Below, one piece after another: positions 33,963-43,427 of a stretch of 64,000 nt of DNA. Position 1 is the first letter of the stretch. The number at the start of each line of letters is the position of its first letter. The DNA lies in assembly GCA_964620445.1 (NCBI GenBank), contig CAZUHB010000006.1, forward strand, positions 81,954 through 145,953, given 5' to 3'. A program made the translations under genes and the position numbers. The notes beneath the pieces were generated by a model. That model did no database searches, was not told the DNA's origin, and saw only the letters and a program-made list of their open reading frames with translations. The DNA is from CAZUHB01 sp964620445. Its GTDB lineage: Bacteria > Planctomycetota > B15-G4 > CAYZWU01.

Positions 33963-36051
33963 ACGTGAAGACATCAGTTTCGAGGGACGCCGCCTTCCGC
34001 TCTACTCGATGAACACACTCGTGATCGGGAGCGGCGCGGCCGGCCTGAACGCGGCCTTCCAGCTCTACGAACGGGGCCAGCGCGACGTGGCGATCGTGAC
34101 CGAGCAGTGGGGGGGAGGTACGTCGTTCAACGCCGGTTCGGACAAGCAGACCTACTACAAGCTCTCCCTCGCCGGCGCGGAACCCGACTCGCCCCGCCAG
34201 ATGGCGGTCGACCTCCACGCCGGGGGCTGCACCCACGGCGATGTGGCTCTGTGCGAGGCGCAGCATTCGGTGGAGGCCTTTTTCAACCTCATCCGCCTCG
34301 GCGTGCCCTTTCCCCACGACCGTTTTGGAGGTTACGTCGGGTACAAGACCGATCACGATCCGCTCGGCCGCGGCACGTCGGCCGGTCCCTTCACGTCGCG
34401 CTTCATGGGCGAATATCTCGGTGCCGCCGTGTGCGACCGCGGGATCCCGATCCTCGACGACCACGTGGTGGTGGCGCTTCTCTGGAGCCGCGAGCAGGGC
34501 CAGAAGCGGGTGCGCGGCGCCGTGGCGATCGACAGGGGCGCCGTCGACAGCGACACGGGCGGCATCGTGCTTCTCAACGCGAACAACATCATCCTCGCCA
34601 CCGGCGGTCCGGGCGGGATGTACGCCGCCTCCGTCTATCCCCGGGGCCAGACCGGCTCGATCGGCCTGGCGCTCGCCATCGGCGCCAAAGCCCACAACCT
34701 GACGGAATCTCAATTCGGCATGGCGTCGACCCCCTTCCGGTGGAACGTGTCGGGCAGCTATCAGCAGGTCATTCCGCGCTACTTCTCCACCGATTCGCGC
34801 GGCGGCGATGCCCAGGATTTCTTGAACGAGTTCTTTCCCGACATGGCCGCAATGGCGAGCGCGATCTTCCGCAAGGGGTACGAGTGGCCCTTCGACGCGT
34901 CGCGCGTGCGCGGCCATGGATCGTCGCTCATAGACATACTCGTCTACCGTGAAACCAAGCTGCGCGGCAGGCGCGTGCTTCTCGATTTCACACGGAATCC
35001 GGCCAAGGCTTTCGGATTGCAGGAGTTCTCTCTCGACCTCCTCGACACCGAGGCGCGCGCCTATCTCGAGAAGTCGCGCGCCCTCCTCCCCCGTCCGATC
35101 GACAGGCTCGAGGCGATGAATCCCCAGGCGTCGGCGCTCTTCGCCAGCAGGGGGATCGATCTCGGCAAGGTACCGCTGGAGATCACGATCTGCGCCCAGC
35201 ACAACAACGGCGGGCTGGTGGGCAACATCTGGTGGGAGTCGAACATCAAGCACCTCTTTCCGATCGGCGAGGTGAACGGAACGCACGGGGTCCAGCGCCC
35301 CGGAGGATCGGCCCTGAATTCCGGGCAGGTGGGCGCGTTGCGTGCGGCGATCTTCATCACCAAGCGATACACCGATCGCGCCATGGGCGCGGAAGATTTC
35401 CTTCAGCGGACCGCGTCGCAGGTGCTCGATTGTTTCGAATTCGTGGACAGGGTCACGGGCCGCGACGAGGAGGGCGTGGCACCCGCCCTGGATCCGGCCG
35501 ACACACCGCCGCCGGGCGTGGGGATCGGATCGGGCAGCCTCGGACTCCTGCCCGAAGACGTGATCGCCGCGATCCAGGGGACCATGTCGACCTGCGGCGC
35601 CCACATTCGAGATCCCGTTCTCGTGAACCGCGCCGTGGACACGGCGTGGGAGCTCAGGCAGAGGCTCGACAGCGATCTGCGCGTCACCGGCACAGACGCC
35701 GTGCCCGAGGCGTTCCGCGCCAGGGAGCTCTGCCTCACCCACGTCGTCTATCTCTCGGCGATCGAGGAGTACCTCGCCAGGGGCGGCCGGTCGCGGGGCG
35801 CGGCGCTCGTGCTCGATCCGCGCGGCGAGAAGGCCTGCGAGAAACTGGGCGACCGCTGGCGGTTCAGACTGGCCGAACCCGATGACGATGTGAACAGGAA
35901 GATCCTGGAAGTCCATCTCGACGGCAGCGGAAAGGTGGAGACCAACTGGGTCGACATCAGACCGATCCCCGACGACGAGGGTTGGTTCGAGACGGTGTGG
36001 GACGACTACGTGGAGGATCGAATCTACAAGGAGGAGGAACGAGGTGGCTGA
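33952..36051 (+). CDS. FAD-dependent flavoprotein, succinate dehydrogenase/fumarate reductase type
   Basis: This 699-residue protein starts at ATG 33952 behind GGAAGGAGG, overlapping the OYE gene. The FAD-binding motif is TLVIGSGAAGLNAAFQLYE near residue 20. The second dinucleotide part is ANNIILATGGPGGMYAASVYPRGQTG, and a long family-type end reads HLFPIGEVNGTHGVQRPGGSALNSGQVGALRAA (split here for reference). It lacks a signal peptide and membrane segments, so it is a soluble cytoplasmic subunit. Members of this superfamily include fumarate reductase flavoproteins, L-aspartate oxidase and adenylylsulfate reductase alpha. Working with the iron-sulfur OYE next to it, it could pass electrons to or from a quinone- or NAD-linked partner, but no small iron-sulfur subunit is in the window. 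The substrate is unknown. Confidence 0.85.
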   Translation: MAIKREDISFEGRRLPLYSMNTLVIGSGAAGLNAAFQLYERGQRDVAIVTEQWGGGTSFNAGSDKQTYYKLSLAGAEPDSPRQMAVDLHAGGCTHGDVALCEAQHSVEAFFNLIRLGVPFPHDRFGGYVGYKTDHDPLGRGTSAGPFTSRFMGEYLGAAVCDRGIPILDDHVVVALLWSREQGQKRVRGAVAIDRGAVDSDTGGIVLLNANNIILATGGPGGMYAASVYPRGQTGSIGLALAIGAKAHNLTESQFGMASTPFRWNVSGSYQQVIPRYFSTDSRGGDAQDFLNEFFPDMAAMASAIFRKGYEWPFDASRVRGHGSSLIDILVYRETKLRGRRVLLDFTRNPAKAFGLQEFSLDLLDTEARAYLEKSRALLPRPIDRLEAMNPQASALFASRGIDLGKVPLEITICAQHNNGGLVGNIWWESNIKHLFPIGEVNGTHGVQRPGGSALNSGQVGALRAAIFITKRYTDRAMGAEDFLQRTASQVLDCFEFVDRVTGRDEEGVAPALDPADTPPPGVGIGSGSLGLLPEDVIAAIQGTMSTCGAHIRDPVLVNRAVDTAWELRQRLDSDLRVTGTDAVPEAFRARELCLTHVVYLSAIEEYLARGGRSRGAALVLDPRGEKACEKLGDRWRFRLAEPDDDVNRKILEVHLDGSGKVETNWVDIRPIPDDEGWFETVWDDYVEDRIYKEEERGG

Positions 36052-36820
36052 TCGTTTAGTGGCTCTGATCACCGGAGCGAGCCGCGGCATCGGCCGCGGC
36101 ATCGCGATCGAACTGGCGCGCAACGGCTTCGACGTGGCCGGAGGAGGGACCGCGCTGTCCGGTGCGCTCGACGAAACGGGCGAAGCCGTGGCCGGAGCGG
36201 GAGGCGCCTTCCTGCCCGTGGCGGGCGACATTTCCAGGCTCGACAGCCATCAGAGGCTGGTCGACTCCGTGCTCGACCGTTTCGGCCGCATCGATCTTCT
36301 CGTGAACAACGCCGGGGTCGCGCCCCCCGAGCGTCCGGACATCCTGGAGACCACGGCCGAGACGTACGATCACGTCTTCGGCGTGAACACGCGGGGGACC
36401 TTCTTTCTCACCCAGTGCGTGGCGCGCCGGATGATCGAGCAGATAGAGAAGGAGCCCGAGCCGAGGCCGGCGATCGTTTTCATCACCTCCGTCTCTGTCT
36501 ACATGACCTCGCTGCCGCGCGCCGAGTACTGCATGTCCAAGGCTGCCACGAGCCACGGCGCCGCGGTCTTCGCCCACCGGCTCGCCGAGCACGGGATCAA
36601 CGTCTACGAGGTGCGGCCGGGCATCACGAAGACCGACATGACGGCGCCCGTGGCCGCCATGTACGACGCGCGGATCGAGGAGGGCCTGATCCCGCAGAAC
36701 AGGTGGGGGCTGCCGGGCGACGTGGGCCGCGCGGTGGCCTCCCTGGCGCGGGGCGACTTCGCCTACTCCACCGGTATGGCCGTCGACGTGAGCGGCGGAA
36801 TGAACCTGCAGCGCCTGTGA
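36044..36820 (+). CDS. Short-chain dehydrogenase/reductase
   Basis: This 258-residue classical SDR starts at GTG 36044 (GAGGAGGAACGA upstream), overlapping the flavoprotein by 8 bases. It shows the cofactor motif TGASRGIG (10-17), D62 with the GDIS segment, NNAG (88-91), Ser near 149-151 and the catalytic Y162-x3-K166 (YCMSK). The family oxidises or reduces sugars, keto-acids and acyl groups with NAD(P)H. Its place directly before the KDPG aldolase/KDG kinase fusion suggests a sugar or sugar-acid dehydrogenase that feeds a 2-keto-3-deoxy intermediate, similar to roles of KduD-like enzymes. This is inference. Confidence 0.9.
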   Translation: MADRLVALITGASRGIGRGIAIELARNGFDVAGGGTALSGALDETGEAVAGAGGAFLPVAGDISRLDSHQRLVDSVLDRFGRIDLLVNNAGVAPPERPDILETTAETYDHVFGVNTRGTFFLTQCVARRMIEQIEKEPEPRPAIVFITSVSVYMTSLPRAEYCMSKAATSHGAAVFAHRLAEHGINVYEVRPGITKTDMTAPVAAMYDARIEEGLIPQNRWGLPGDVGRAVASLARGDFAYSTGMAVDVSGGMNLQRL

Positions 36821-36837
36821 CGGATTGGAGGCAAGAT

Positions 36838-38592
36838 TTGAACCGGTCGGAAAAGCTGTGGAAGAGGCTGAACGAAAAGAAGCTCATCGCCTTCTTCTCG
36901 CCGAAGAGCGCCGAGCTCTGCGTGACCGCTTTCGGTGCGCTCGATCCGCTCGGAGTGACTCTCGAGATAGGTCTCAGGACTCCCCACGCGATCGAGGGGA
37001 TCCGCGCCGTGAAGGCCGCCCACCCCGGGGCGCTCCTTCTCGCCGGTACGGTGATGACCGCGGCCCAGGCCGAGAGCGCCATCGACGCGGGCGCCGCCGG
37101 TGTGGTCTCGGCCGACTATATCCCCGCCGTGGTCGAGACCTGTGTGCGCCGAAAGGTCCTCTGCATTCCGGGCGGCATCTCCGACGCGGGCAAGCAGCTC
37201 GTGCAGAAGGCCGAGCTTCTCGGCGTCGACCTCGAGACGCTGCGCGAGAAGTATCCCTGCCAGTGGGTGTACAAGCTCTTTCCCGCCATGGCGGGCGCGC
37301 CCGCGTTTCTCGAGGGGGCGGCAGCGCTGAAGACCGTCTACAAGGGGCTCACCATCGTGTACACGGGCGGTGTGACGAGGGGGAACGTGACCGAGATCGT
37401 GAAACGCGATCGGGACGCGATCGTCTGCGCCTCGGCGCTCACGAAGAGGATCGACGAACCGGCCGGGATGCAGGCCGAGGCGCGGGCCTGGCTCGATCTG
37501 ATTCACGGTTCAAAACACGAACCGGCTGAATGCCGGGCTCTCCCCCCGGGGAGGGGCTCTTCCTTGCCGGCAGCCGACGTGGTCACCTTCGGCGAGATCA
37601 TGATGCGCCTTTCGCCCGCCCAGGGGCAACGGTTCGGGCAGACGAACCTTCTCGACGCGACCTTCGGCGGCGCCGAGGCGAACGTGGCCGCCGCACTGGC
37701 CCATCTCGGGTGGACGGCCCGTTTCGTGACCGCCCTTCCCGAGCACGATCTGGGGCAGGCCGCCGTCAACGCCTTGCGCGCGCTCGGCGTGGACACGAGC
37801 TGCGTCGTGCGGGAGGGCGATCGGGTGGGCGTCTACTTTTTGGAGCAGGGCGCGTCGCAGCGACCGTCGCGGGTGATCTACGACAGGGCCGGATCGGCGG
37901 TGAGCAGGCTCGCGCCGGGCCGGATCGACTGGGAGAGGGTCTTCGCGGGGGCGCGCTGGTTCCACTGGTCGGGTATCACGCCCGCGCTGAGCGATTCGGC
38001 CGCGGCCGTCACCGACGAGGCCGTACGCGCGGCGAGCGCGGCGGGGTGCACGGTCAGCGTCGACCTCAACTACCGCTCCAAGCTCTGGTCGAAGGCGAAG
38101 GCCCGCAGCGTGATGACACCGCTCATGGAATTCGTGGACGTGGCGATCGGCAACGAGCAGGACGGGGCCGACGTGTTCGGCATCGAGGCGGGCGCGTCCG
38201 ACGCCGGAGCGGGCAAGCTCGACATGAGCGGCTACGAGCACGCCGCGCGCACGCTGCAAGAGCGGTTCCGCTTGAAGATGGCGGCGATCACGCTGCGCGA
38301 AAGCGTCAGCGCGTCGGACAACAACTGGTCGGCGTGCGTCTTCGACGGGAAGGAGTTCACGGTCAGCCGGAAATACGCGATCCACGTGGTCGACCGCGTG
38401 GGCGGGGGGGACGCGTTTTCGGCCGGGCTCATTCATGGCGTTCTTTCGGGGATGGATGTGGCCGGCGCGCTCGAGTTCGCCGCGGCCGCCTCCTGTTTGA
38501 AGCAGACCATCGCGGGAGATTTCAACCGCGTCACAAGGAGCGAGGTCGAGGCGCTTGCCAGGGGAGACGGCACGGGCAGGATCAAACGTTGA
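36838..38592 (+). CDS. Fusion of KDPG aldolase (Eda-like) and 2-keto-3-deoxygluconate kinase (KdgK-like, PfkB family)
   Basis: This 584-residue protein probably starts at TTG 36838, because GGAGG lies 6 bases upstream; GTG 36817 is an alternative. Residues about 1-222 are a KDPG/KHG aldolase: LEIGLRT with E43, LLAGTVMTAAQAESAIDAGA, CIPGGISD, WVYKLFPA with the Schiff-base K146, and IVYTGGV. A Gly/Pro-rich linker (about 225-245) leads to a PfkB sugar kinase: DVVTFGEIMMRLSP, FGGAEANVAAALAHLG, and DRVGGGDAFSAG with catalytic D525. Together the two halves would phosphorylate KDG and split KDPG to pyruvate and glyceraldehyde 3-phosphate, so the fusion covers the last two steps of a uronate/aldonate pathway and may channel KDPG. 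The aldolase half is divergent, so its exact substrate could differ. Confidence 0.88.
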   Translation: MNRSEKLWKRLNEKKLIAFFSPKSAELCVTAFGALDPLGVTLEIGLRTPHAIEGIRAVKAAHPGALLLAGTVMTAAQAESAIDAGAAGVVSADYIPAVVETCVRRKVLCIPGGISDAGKQLVQKAELLGVDLETLREKYPCQWVYKLFPAMAGAPAFLEGAAALKTVYKGLTIVYTGGVTRGNVTEIVKRDRDAIVCASALTKRIDEPAGMQAEARAWLDLIHGSKHEPAECRALPPGRGSSLPAADVVTFGEIMMRLSPAQGQRFGQTNLLDATFGGAEANVAAALAHLGWTARFVTALPEHDLGQAAVNALRALGVDTSCVVREGDRVGVYFLEQGASQRPSRVIYDRAGSAVSRLAPGRIDWERVFAGARWFHWSGITPALSDSAAAVTDEAVRAASAAGCTVSVDLNYRSKLWSKAKARSVMTPLMEFVDVAIGNEQDGADVFGIEAGASDAGAGKLDMSGYEHAARTLQERFRLKMAAITLRESVSASDNNWSACVFDGKEFTVSRKYAIHVVDRVGGGDAFSAGLIHGVLSGMDVAGALEFAAAASCLKQTIAGDFNRVTRSEVEALARGDGTGRIKR

Positions 38593-39596
38593 ACAACGGA
38601 GAGACGACACCGCGAGACCTGGTTCGCCAGACCCTCGAGTTCGACGCGCCGGCGCGCGTGCCGCGCCAGCTTCTGCTCCTTCCCTGGGCCCGGGATCGCT
38701 ATCCCGACGAGGCCGCCGCGCTGCAGGAAGACTTTCCCGACGACATCGTGAAATGCGAGTGCTTCCTCGAGACCCCTCTCGCCGTGGAGGGGGATCGCTA
38801 CCGGGCGGGACGCCACGTGGACGAGTGGGGATGCCTGTTCGAGAACATTCACTCCGGCGCCATCGGCCAGGTCAAGAAACCGCTCGTTGCCGGCTGGGGC
38901 GACCTGGACAGGGTGCGCATTCCCGAGGAGCGGCTCACCGTCGATCGGGGAAAGGTCGATGCCTTCTGCCGCGCCACCGACCGGTTCGTGATCGCCGGTT
39001 GTTGTCCGCGGCCTTTCGAGCAGCTCCAGTTCATCCGCGGGACGGAGAATCTTCTCATCGATCTCATCGACCGGCCGGTGGAGCTCGAACTCCTGATCGG
39101 CAGGATGCACGACCTCTACATGCGCGAGCTCGAGCTCTGGGCCGATACCGGTGTGGACGCGGTCATGTTCATGGACGACTGGGGCACGCAGCGATCGATG
39201 CTCGTCAATCCCGATCTCTGCCGGGAGATCTTCATGCCCCTCTACGCCGACTACGTCGACCTCGCCCACGGCAAGGGGAAATACATCTTCATGCATTCCG
39301 ACGGCTACATCGCCGACATCGTGCCCGACCTGATCGACACCGGGCTCGACGCGATCAACAGCCAGGTCTGGTGCATGGGCGTGCGCGAGCTGGGCGCGCG
39401 ATTCGGCGGCAGGATCACCTTCTGGGGCGAACCGGACAGGCAGCGCCTCCTCCCCTCGGGAACGCCCGGCGAAGTACGCGCCGCCGCGCTGGAGATGAAG
39501 CGGGCCTTCGATCGCGCCGGCGGCGTGATCGCCCTGTGCGAGTTCGGCCTGGCGGCAAAACCTGAAAACATCCGTGCGTTTTTCGAGGCCTGGTAG
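38589..39596 (+). CDS. Uroporphyrinogen decarboxylase-family protein without HxC motif
   Basis: This 335-residue protein probably starts at TTG 38589, overlapping the stop of the aldolase/kinase gene. It has the UroD superfamily core (TTPRDLVRQTLEFDAPARVPRQ, GVDAVMFMDDWGTQRSMLVNPDLCREIF, YIFMHSDGYIADIVPDLIDTGLDAIN, ITFWGEPDRQ). The HxC metal pair of MtaA-like members is replaced by HSD, so a zinc-thiolate mechanism is unlikely unless other residues step in. It sits between a KDG-pathway fusion and a symporter in a sugar operon, so a porphyrin role is improbable. It stops with TAG, 2 bases before the symporter ATG. Confidence 0.83.
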   Translation: MNNGETTPRDLVRQTLEFDAPARVPRQLLLLPWARDRYPDEAAALQEDFPDDIVKCECFLETPLAVEGDRYRAGRHVDEWGCLFENIHSGAIGQVKKPLVAGWGDLDRVRIPEERLTVDRGKVDAFCRATDRFVIAGCCPRPFEQLQFIRGTENLLIDLIDRPVELELLIGRMHDLYMRELELWADTGVDAVMFMDDWGTQRSMLVNPDLCREIFMPLYADYVDLAHGKGKYIFMHSDGYIADIVPDLIDTGLDAINSQVWCMGVRELGARFGGRITFWGEPDRQRLLPSGTPGEVRAAALEMKRAFDRAGGVIALCEFGLAAKPENIRAFFEAW

Positions 39597-39598
39597 AC

Positions 39599-41701
39599 AT
39601 GTTCGGACTGCACATCGTTGACTGGATGATCATCGTAACCTACGTGGTGGTCATCCTCTACCTCGGCAGGCGCGTGGGGCGCGCCATGAAGAGCACGGAC
39701 GATTTTTTTCTGGCGGGGCGCAAGCTGGGGAAGGTCTACCAGTTCTTCCTGAACTTCGGGCAGGCGACCGACGCGCAGCAGGCCGTGGTCGTGTCGCGCG
39801 AGATCTATCGCCAGGGGCTGGGCGGCATGTGGCTCCAGTTCCTCGTGCTCTTTCTCACGCCCTTCTACTGGTTCTCCACGCTGCTTTTCCGGCGGTCGCG
39901 GCTGATGACGATCGGCGACTACTTTGCCGAGCGATTCAGGAGTCCCTTTCTTGGCGGGGCGTATGCCTTCTTCGGGCTCTTCATGGCCTTCATCGGGACG
40001 GGCACGAGTTACATGGCGGCCGAGAAGACGATGGAGGCGCTGACAAAGAAGCCTTTCGAACAGTGCACCGCCGAGGAGCGCGCGTCGATCGAGGGATTCC
40101 GCGAATACAAGGAGCTCAAGGCGCGCGTCGACGAGGGGCTCGGTTCCGACGACCAGGCGCGCTACGAGGAGCTCTCGGAACGGCTCAAGCGGAAGGAGCT
40201 GCACGCTTACATCTCCTACACGGACGAGACCCTCTTCTTCATCGTCTACGCGCTGATCGTGGCGATCTACACCGCCATGGGCGGATTCACGGCCGTGGCT
40301 CTCACCGACGCGATCCAGGGGGTGCTCATCATCACCTTCTCCCTGATCCTGATCCCGATCGGTCTCGGGAGGATCGGCGGATTCGAGGGGCTTCACGCGA
40401 GCGTGCCCGATTACATGTTCGAGCTCTTCGGTTCGGCGTCGACGAGCGAGTACACGTGGTACTCGATCCTCGCCATGATCACGGCCAACCTCGTCTCCAT
40501 CGTGGCCGCAACGCACATGATGGCCACGGCCGGTTCGGCCAGGGATGAGATGACCGCCCGCGTGGGCATGCTGGGGGGGATGTTCTTCAAGCGTTTCATC
40601 ATGCTCTTCTGGGCCCTGGCGGGGCTCCTCGCCCTCGGTCTCTTCGCGGGCGGGCTCGACGATCCCGACCACATCTGGGGGCATATGACGCGCGAGCTCC
40701 TCTGCCCCGGCGCCATTGGCCTCATGCTCGCCGGTGTGCTCGCCGCCAACATGTCGTCCCTCGACGCGCAGTCGGTGTGCTCATCGGCGCTCTTCATCCG
40801 CAACCTCTACCAGCCCTGGAAACCGAACCGCTCCGAGCGGCACTACATCAACGTGGGCCGCGGCGTGATCGTGATCACCCTGCTCGCCGGGATCGGCATG
40901 GCGTACAAGGCGGAGGATCTGGCCGAGCTTTTCAAGTATTTCATCTCCCTGCCGGCCGTGTTCGGTGCCGCGGTCTGGCTCGGCTTCATCTGGCGCCGCT
41001 TGACGCGCTGGGCGGTCATCGTCCAGGTGATCGTCTGCTTCACGATCTACGCGGTGATTCCCAACGTCTTTCCCTCTCTCGACGGTGTGAGCCGCAACAG
41101 GTCCTTTCTCGCCGAGACGGAGGCGCGGGAGGTGACGATCACGACCGGAGCGCTCACGGAGGATGTGGAGGCGGGCCGCGCCGAGCGGGTCGGGCAGAAC
41201 ATCGAGAAGCGCCATCTGATCGAGGGGACGGGCGTTTTCTTCGACAAGGTGGTACGCGTCGATCCGGCCGATCCGCGATCGGCCAAGGTCGGCCAGGGAC
41301 GGTTTCATGCCGAGATCTGGGTTCTGAGCTGGCTGGGAATCGACTTCACGCGGTGCACCAAGGCGCAGCTCGTGGCCACGCGTTTCTTTTTCGATGCGCT
41401 CTTTCCCTTCGTGCTGCTCTTCCTGCTCAGCCTGGTGACGCGGCCGGTGGGCCGAAAAACGCTCGACGCCTTTTTCGGCAAGATGCACACGCCCGTGCAG
41501 GCGACGCCCGAGGAGGAGGAGGCTGCGCTCGTTCACGCGGCCCGCCACCCCGAGATCTTCGAAGAAAAGAAACTCTTCCCCGGCACGAACTGGGAGATCC
41601 TCAAGCCGGGGTGGAAGGACGCGATCGGATTCGGCGGGAGCTGGGTGATCGTGGGTGTGGTCATCGTGCTTCTCTGGGCCATCGCCAACATCGGCGGGTG
41701 A
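39599..41701 (+). CDS. Sodium:solute symporter (SSS family), large form
   Basis: This 700-residue membrane transporter begins HIVDWMIIVTYVVVILYLGRRVG, then DDFFLAGRKLG and the usual SSS membrane segments (MTIGDYFAERF, FFIVYALIVAIYTAMGGFTAVALTDAIQG, LAANMSSLDAQSVCSSALFIRNLY). It carries a charged insert of about 60 residues between segments near residues 145-210 and a long loop near 490-575 before the last helices, which makes it longer than common members (about 500-600). It is the last gene of the operon and should bring in the sugar or sugar acid that the upstream enzymes use. It is clearly distinct from the symporter at 23683. Confidence 0.92.
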   Translation: MFGLHIVDWMIIVTYVVVILYLGRRVGRAMKSTDDFFLAGRKLGKVYQFFLNFGQATDAQQAVVVSREIYRQGLGGMWLQFLVLFLTPFYWFSTLLFRRSRLMTIGDYFAERFRSPFLGGAYAFFGLFMAFIGTGTSYMAAEKTMEALTKKPFEQCTAEERASIEGFREYKELKARVDEGLGSDDQARYEELSERLKRKELHAYISYTDETLFFIVYALIVAIYTAMGGFTAVALTDAIQGVLIITFSLILIPIGLGRIGGFEGLHASVPDYMFELFGSASTSEYTWYSILAMITANLVSIVAATHMMATAGSARDEMTARVGMLGGMFFKRFIMLFWALAGLLALGLFAGGLDDPDHIWGHMTRELLCPGAIGLMLAGVLAANMSSLDAQSVCSSALFIRNLYQPWKPNRSERHYINVGRGVIVITLLAGIGMAYKAEDLAELFKYFISLPAVFGAAVWLGFIWRRLTRWAVIVQVIVCFTIYAVIPNVFPSLDGVSRNRSFLAETEAREVTITTGALTEDVEAGRAERVGQNIEKRHLIEGTGVFFDKVVRVDPADPRSAKVGQGRFHAEIWVLSWLGIDFTRCTKAQLVATRFFFDALFPFVLLFLLSLVTRPVGRKTLDAFFGKMHTPVQATPEEEEAALVHAARHPEIFEEKKLFPGTNWEILKPGWKDAIGFGGSWVIVGVVIVLLWAIANIGG

Positions 41702-41823
41702 GCCGGCCGGCCGTCGGAATGATTCTGCAAGTATGTACATTAATAGATTTTTCCGGCTCCGTTCCGGGCGGTCGATGATATCTTGGAGGATGACGCGAAT
41801 CCCTTTTCAGCAGGAGGCACACA

Positions 41824-43155
41824 ATGAAAAGCTCGTTGATTCTGGTCGCTGTCCTTCTCATCCCAGCGATCGGTCCGGCAGAGGATATCTACGTGCCCGA
41901 CGACTGGCCCGCGATTCAAACCGCCATCGACAACGCGGCTGGCGGCGACACGGTCATCGTCAGGCCCGGGACGTACGTGGAGAACATCGATTTCAAAGGC
42001 AAGTGGATCACCCTTCGAAGCGAGTTCGGACCGAAGGTGACCATCATCGACGGAAACCAAGCCGGAAGCGTGGTCACCTTCCAGAGCGGCGAGGACTACG
42101 ACACCGTTCTGGATGGATTCACGATCACCAACGGCGACGCGGGCAGCGGCGGCGGAATCCTCTGCAGATACGTCTACCCGACAATCCAAAACAACATCAT
42201 CACCGGGAACAACGGCTACTACGGCGGTGGACTCTACGGCTTCGCGAGCGATGCGGACATCATCGGCAACACGTTCCACGCGAACACGGCCGTTGCCGGC
42301 GGCGGGCTCTGCATCCACGGGTCGTCCCCATGGCTGTGGAACAACGTCATCGTCGGGAACAGCTCCGCCTGGAGCGGGGGGATCGAGTTCTACGGGTCCT
42401 ACGCGGTCGTCAGGAGTTGCACCATTTGTCAGAACAGCGCGAGCAATGACGGTGGCGGACTCTACTGCTGGGGTGGGTCCGACGTCTACGTGACGAACAC
42501 GATTTTCTGGGCCAACAGCGCCACCGACGGGAAGGAGATCTGGATCGGAAAAACCGCATCGCCCTCCACTCTCGACATCTCCTACACCGATGTGGAAGGC
42601 GGGCAGGCGTCGGTCTACGTCGATCCGGGCTGCACCCTCAACTGGGGGGCGGCCATGATCGATGCCGATCCGCTCTTCGTCGATCCGGCTGAGAACGATT
42701 TCCATCTCACACTGCCCTCTCCGTGCCGGGACGCGGGGGACAGCAACGTGGGCATGCCGCCGACCGATTTCGAGGGCGATCCGCGCATCGCGCTCGGTAC
42801 GGTCGATGTGGGCGCCGATGAATTCTACTATCACCTCTACTACACGGGCGACGCCGTTCCGGGCGGCACTATCGACGTCAAGATCATCGGCCATCCCCAG
42901 ACGCTGGTCACTCTCGCCTGGGGGCAGGAAGTGCTCGATCCGCCCTTTCCGTCGCAGTACGGCGATCTCTACATCTACCCCTTCATCTGGAAGGGCAGCG
43001 TGGGGAACATTTCCAACCACGGGGTGCTCTCGATTCCGTTCACCGTGCCGTCGGGCTGGACCTCCGGGTTTCAGGCTCCCCTGCAGGCACTGGTCGGCGC
43101 TCCGGGCTGGATCTATTCGCGTTTGACCAATCTGTTGATGCTGACGATCAACTGA
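41824..43155 (+). CDS. Secreted right-handed parallel beta-helix protein (paralogue)
   Basis: This 443-residue protein starts at ATG 41824 with AGGAGGCACACA upstream and a signal peptide (LILVAVLLIPAIGPAE). It opens with DIYVPDDWPAIQTAIDNAAGG, then has helix coils rich in GGG and NNI/GN, and DVGADEFYYHLYY at the end of the helix. The C-terminal part of about 108 residues (PGGTIDVKIIGHP, LDPPFPSQYGDLY, LQALVGAPGWIYSRLTNLL) matches that of the beta-helix protein at 17130-18650. Function is unknown; the fold suggests polysaccharide binding or cleavage outside the cell. It lies downstream of the sugar operon with its own spacer of 122 bases. Confidence 0.83.
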   Translation: MKSSLILVAVLLIPAIGPAEDIYVPDDWPAIQTAIDNAAGGDTVIVRPGTYVENIDFKGKWITLRSEFGPKVTIIDGNQAGSVVTFQSGEDYDTVLDGFTITNGDAGSGGGILCRYVYPTIQNNIITGNNGYYGGGLYGFASDADIIGNTFHANTAVAGGGLCIHGSSPWLWNNVIVGNSSAWSGGIEFYGSYAVVRSCTICQNSASNDGGGLYCWGGSDVYVTNTIFWANSATDGKEIWIGKTASPSTLDISYTDVEGGQASVYVDPGCTLNWGAAMIDADPLFVDPAENDFHLTLPSPCRDAGDSNVGMPPTDFEGDPRIALGTVDVGADEFYYHLYYTGDAVPGGTIDVKIIGHPQTLVTLAWGQEVLDPPFPSQYGDLYIYPFIWKGSVGNISNHGVLSIPFTVPSGWTSGFQAPLQALVGAPGWIYSRLTNLLMLTIN

Positions 43156-43427
43156 CCGGCCCTGCTCGAATTATCGTCTCGACTCCCACGCGGCCACGGC
43201 CTCGCCGGGCAGAGGCGTCCGATCCGCATGATTCGAAAATACCCTCACGTGGGGACCGCCAAATCTCGATAAGTAACACAAAGTGTCCCGATTCGACGCG
43301 AGACCGCTTCTGTATGCCATTTGAGGGAGGAAGAGGGTATGTGGCGCAGTCTCGATCAACCAGGTCCATTGTGAAGCACGCGTAAATGACGCCGATCTCA
43401 ACCGTGCACGGAACGGAGACTGGAAAA

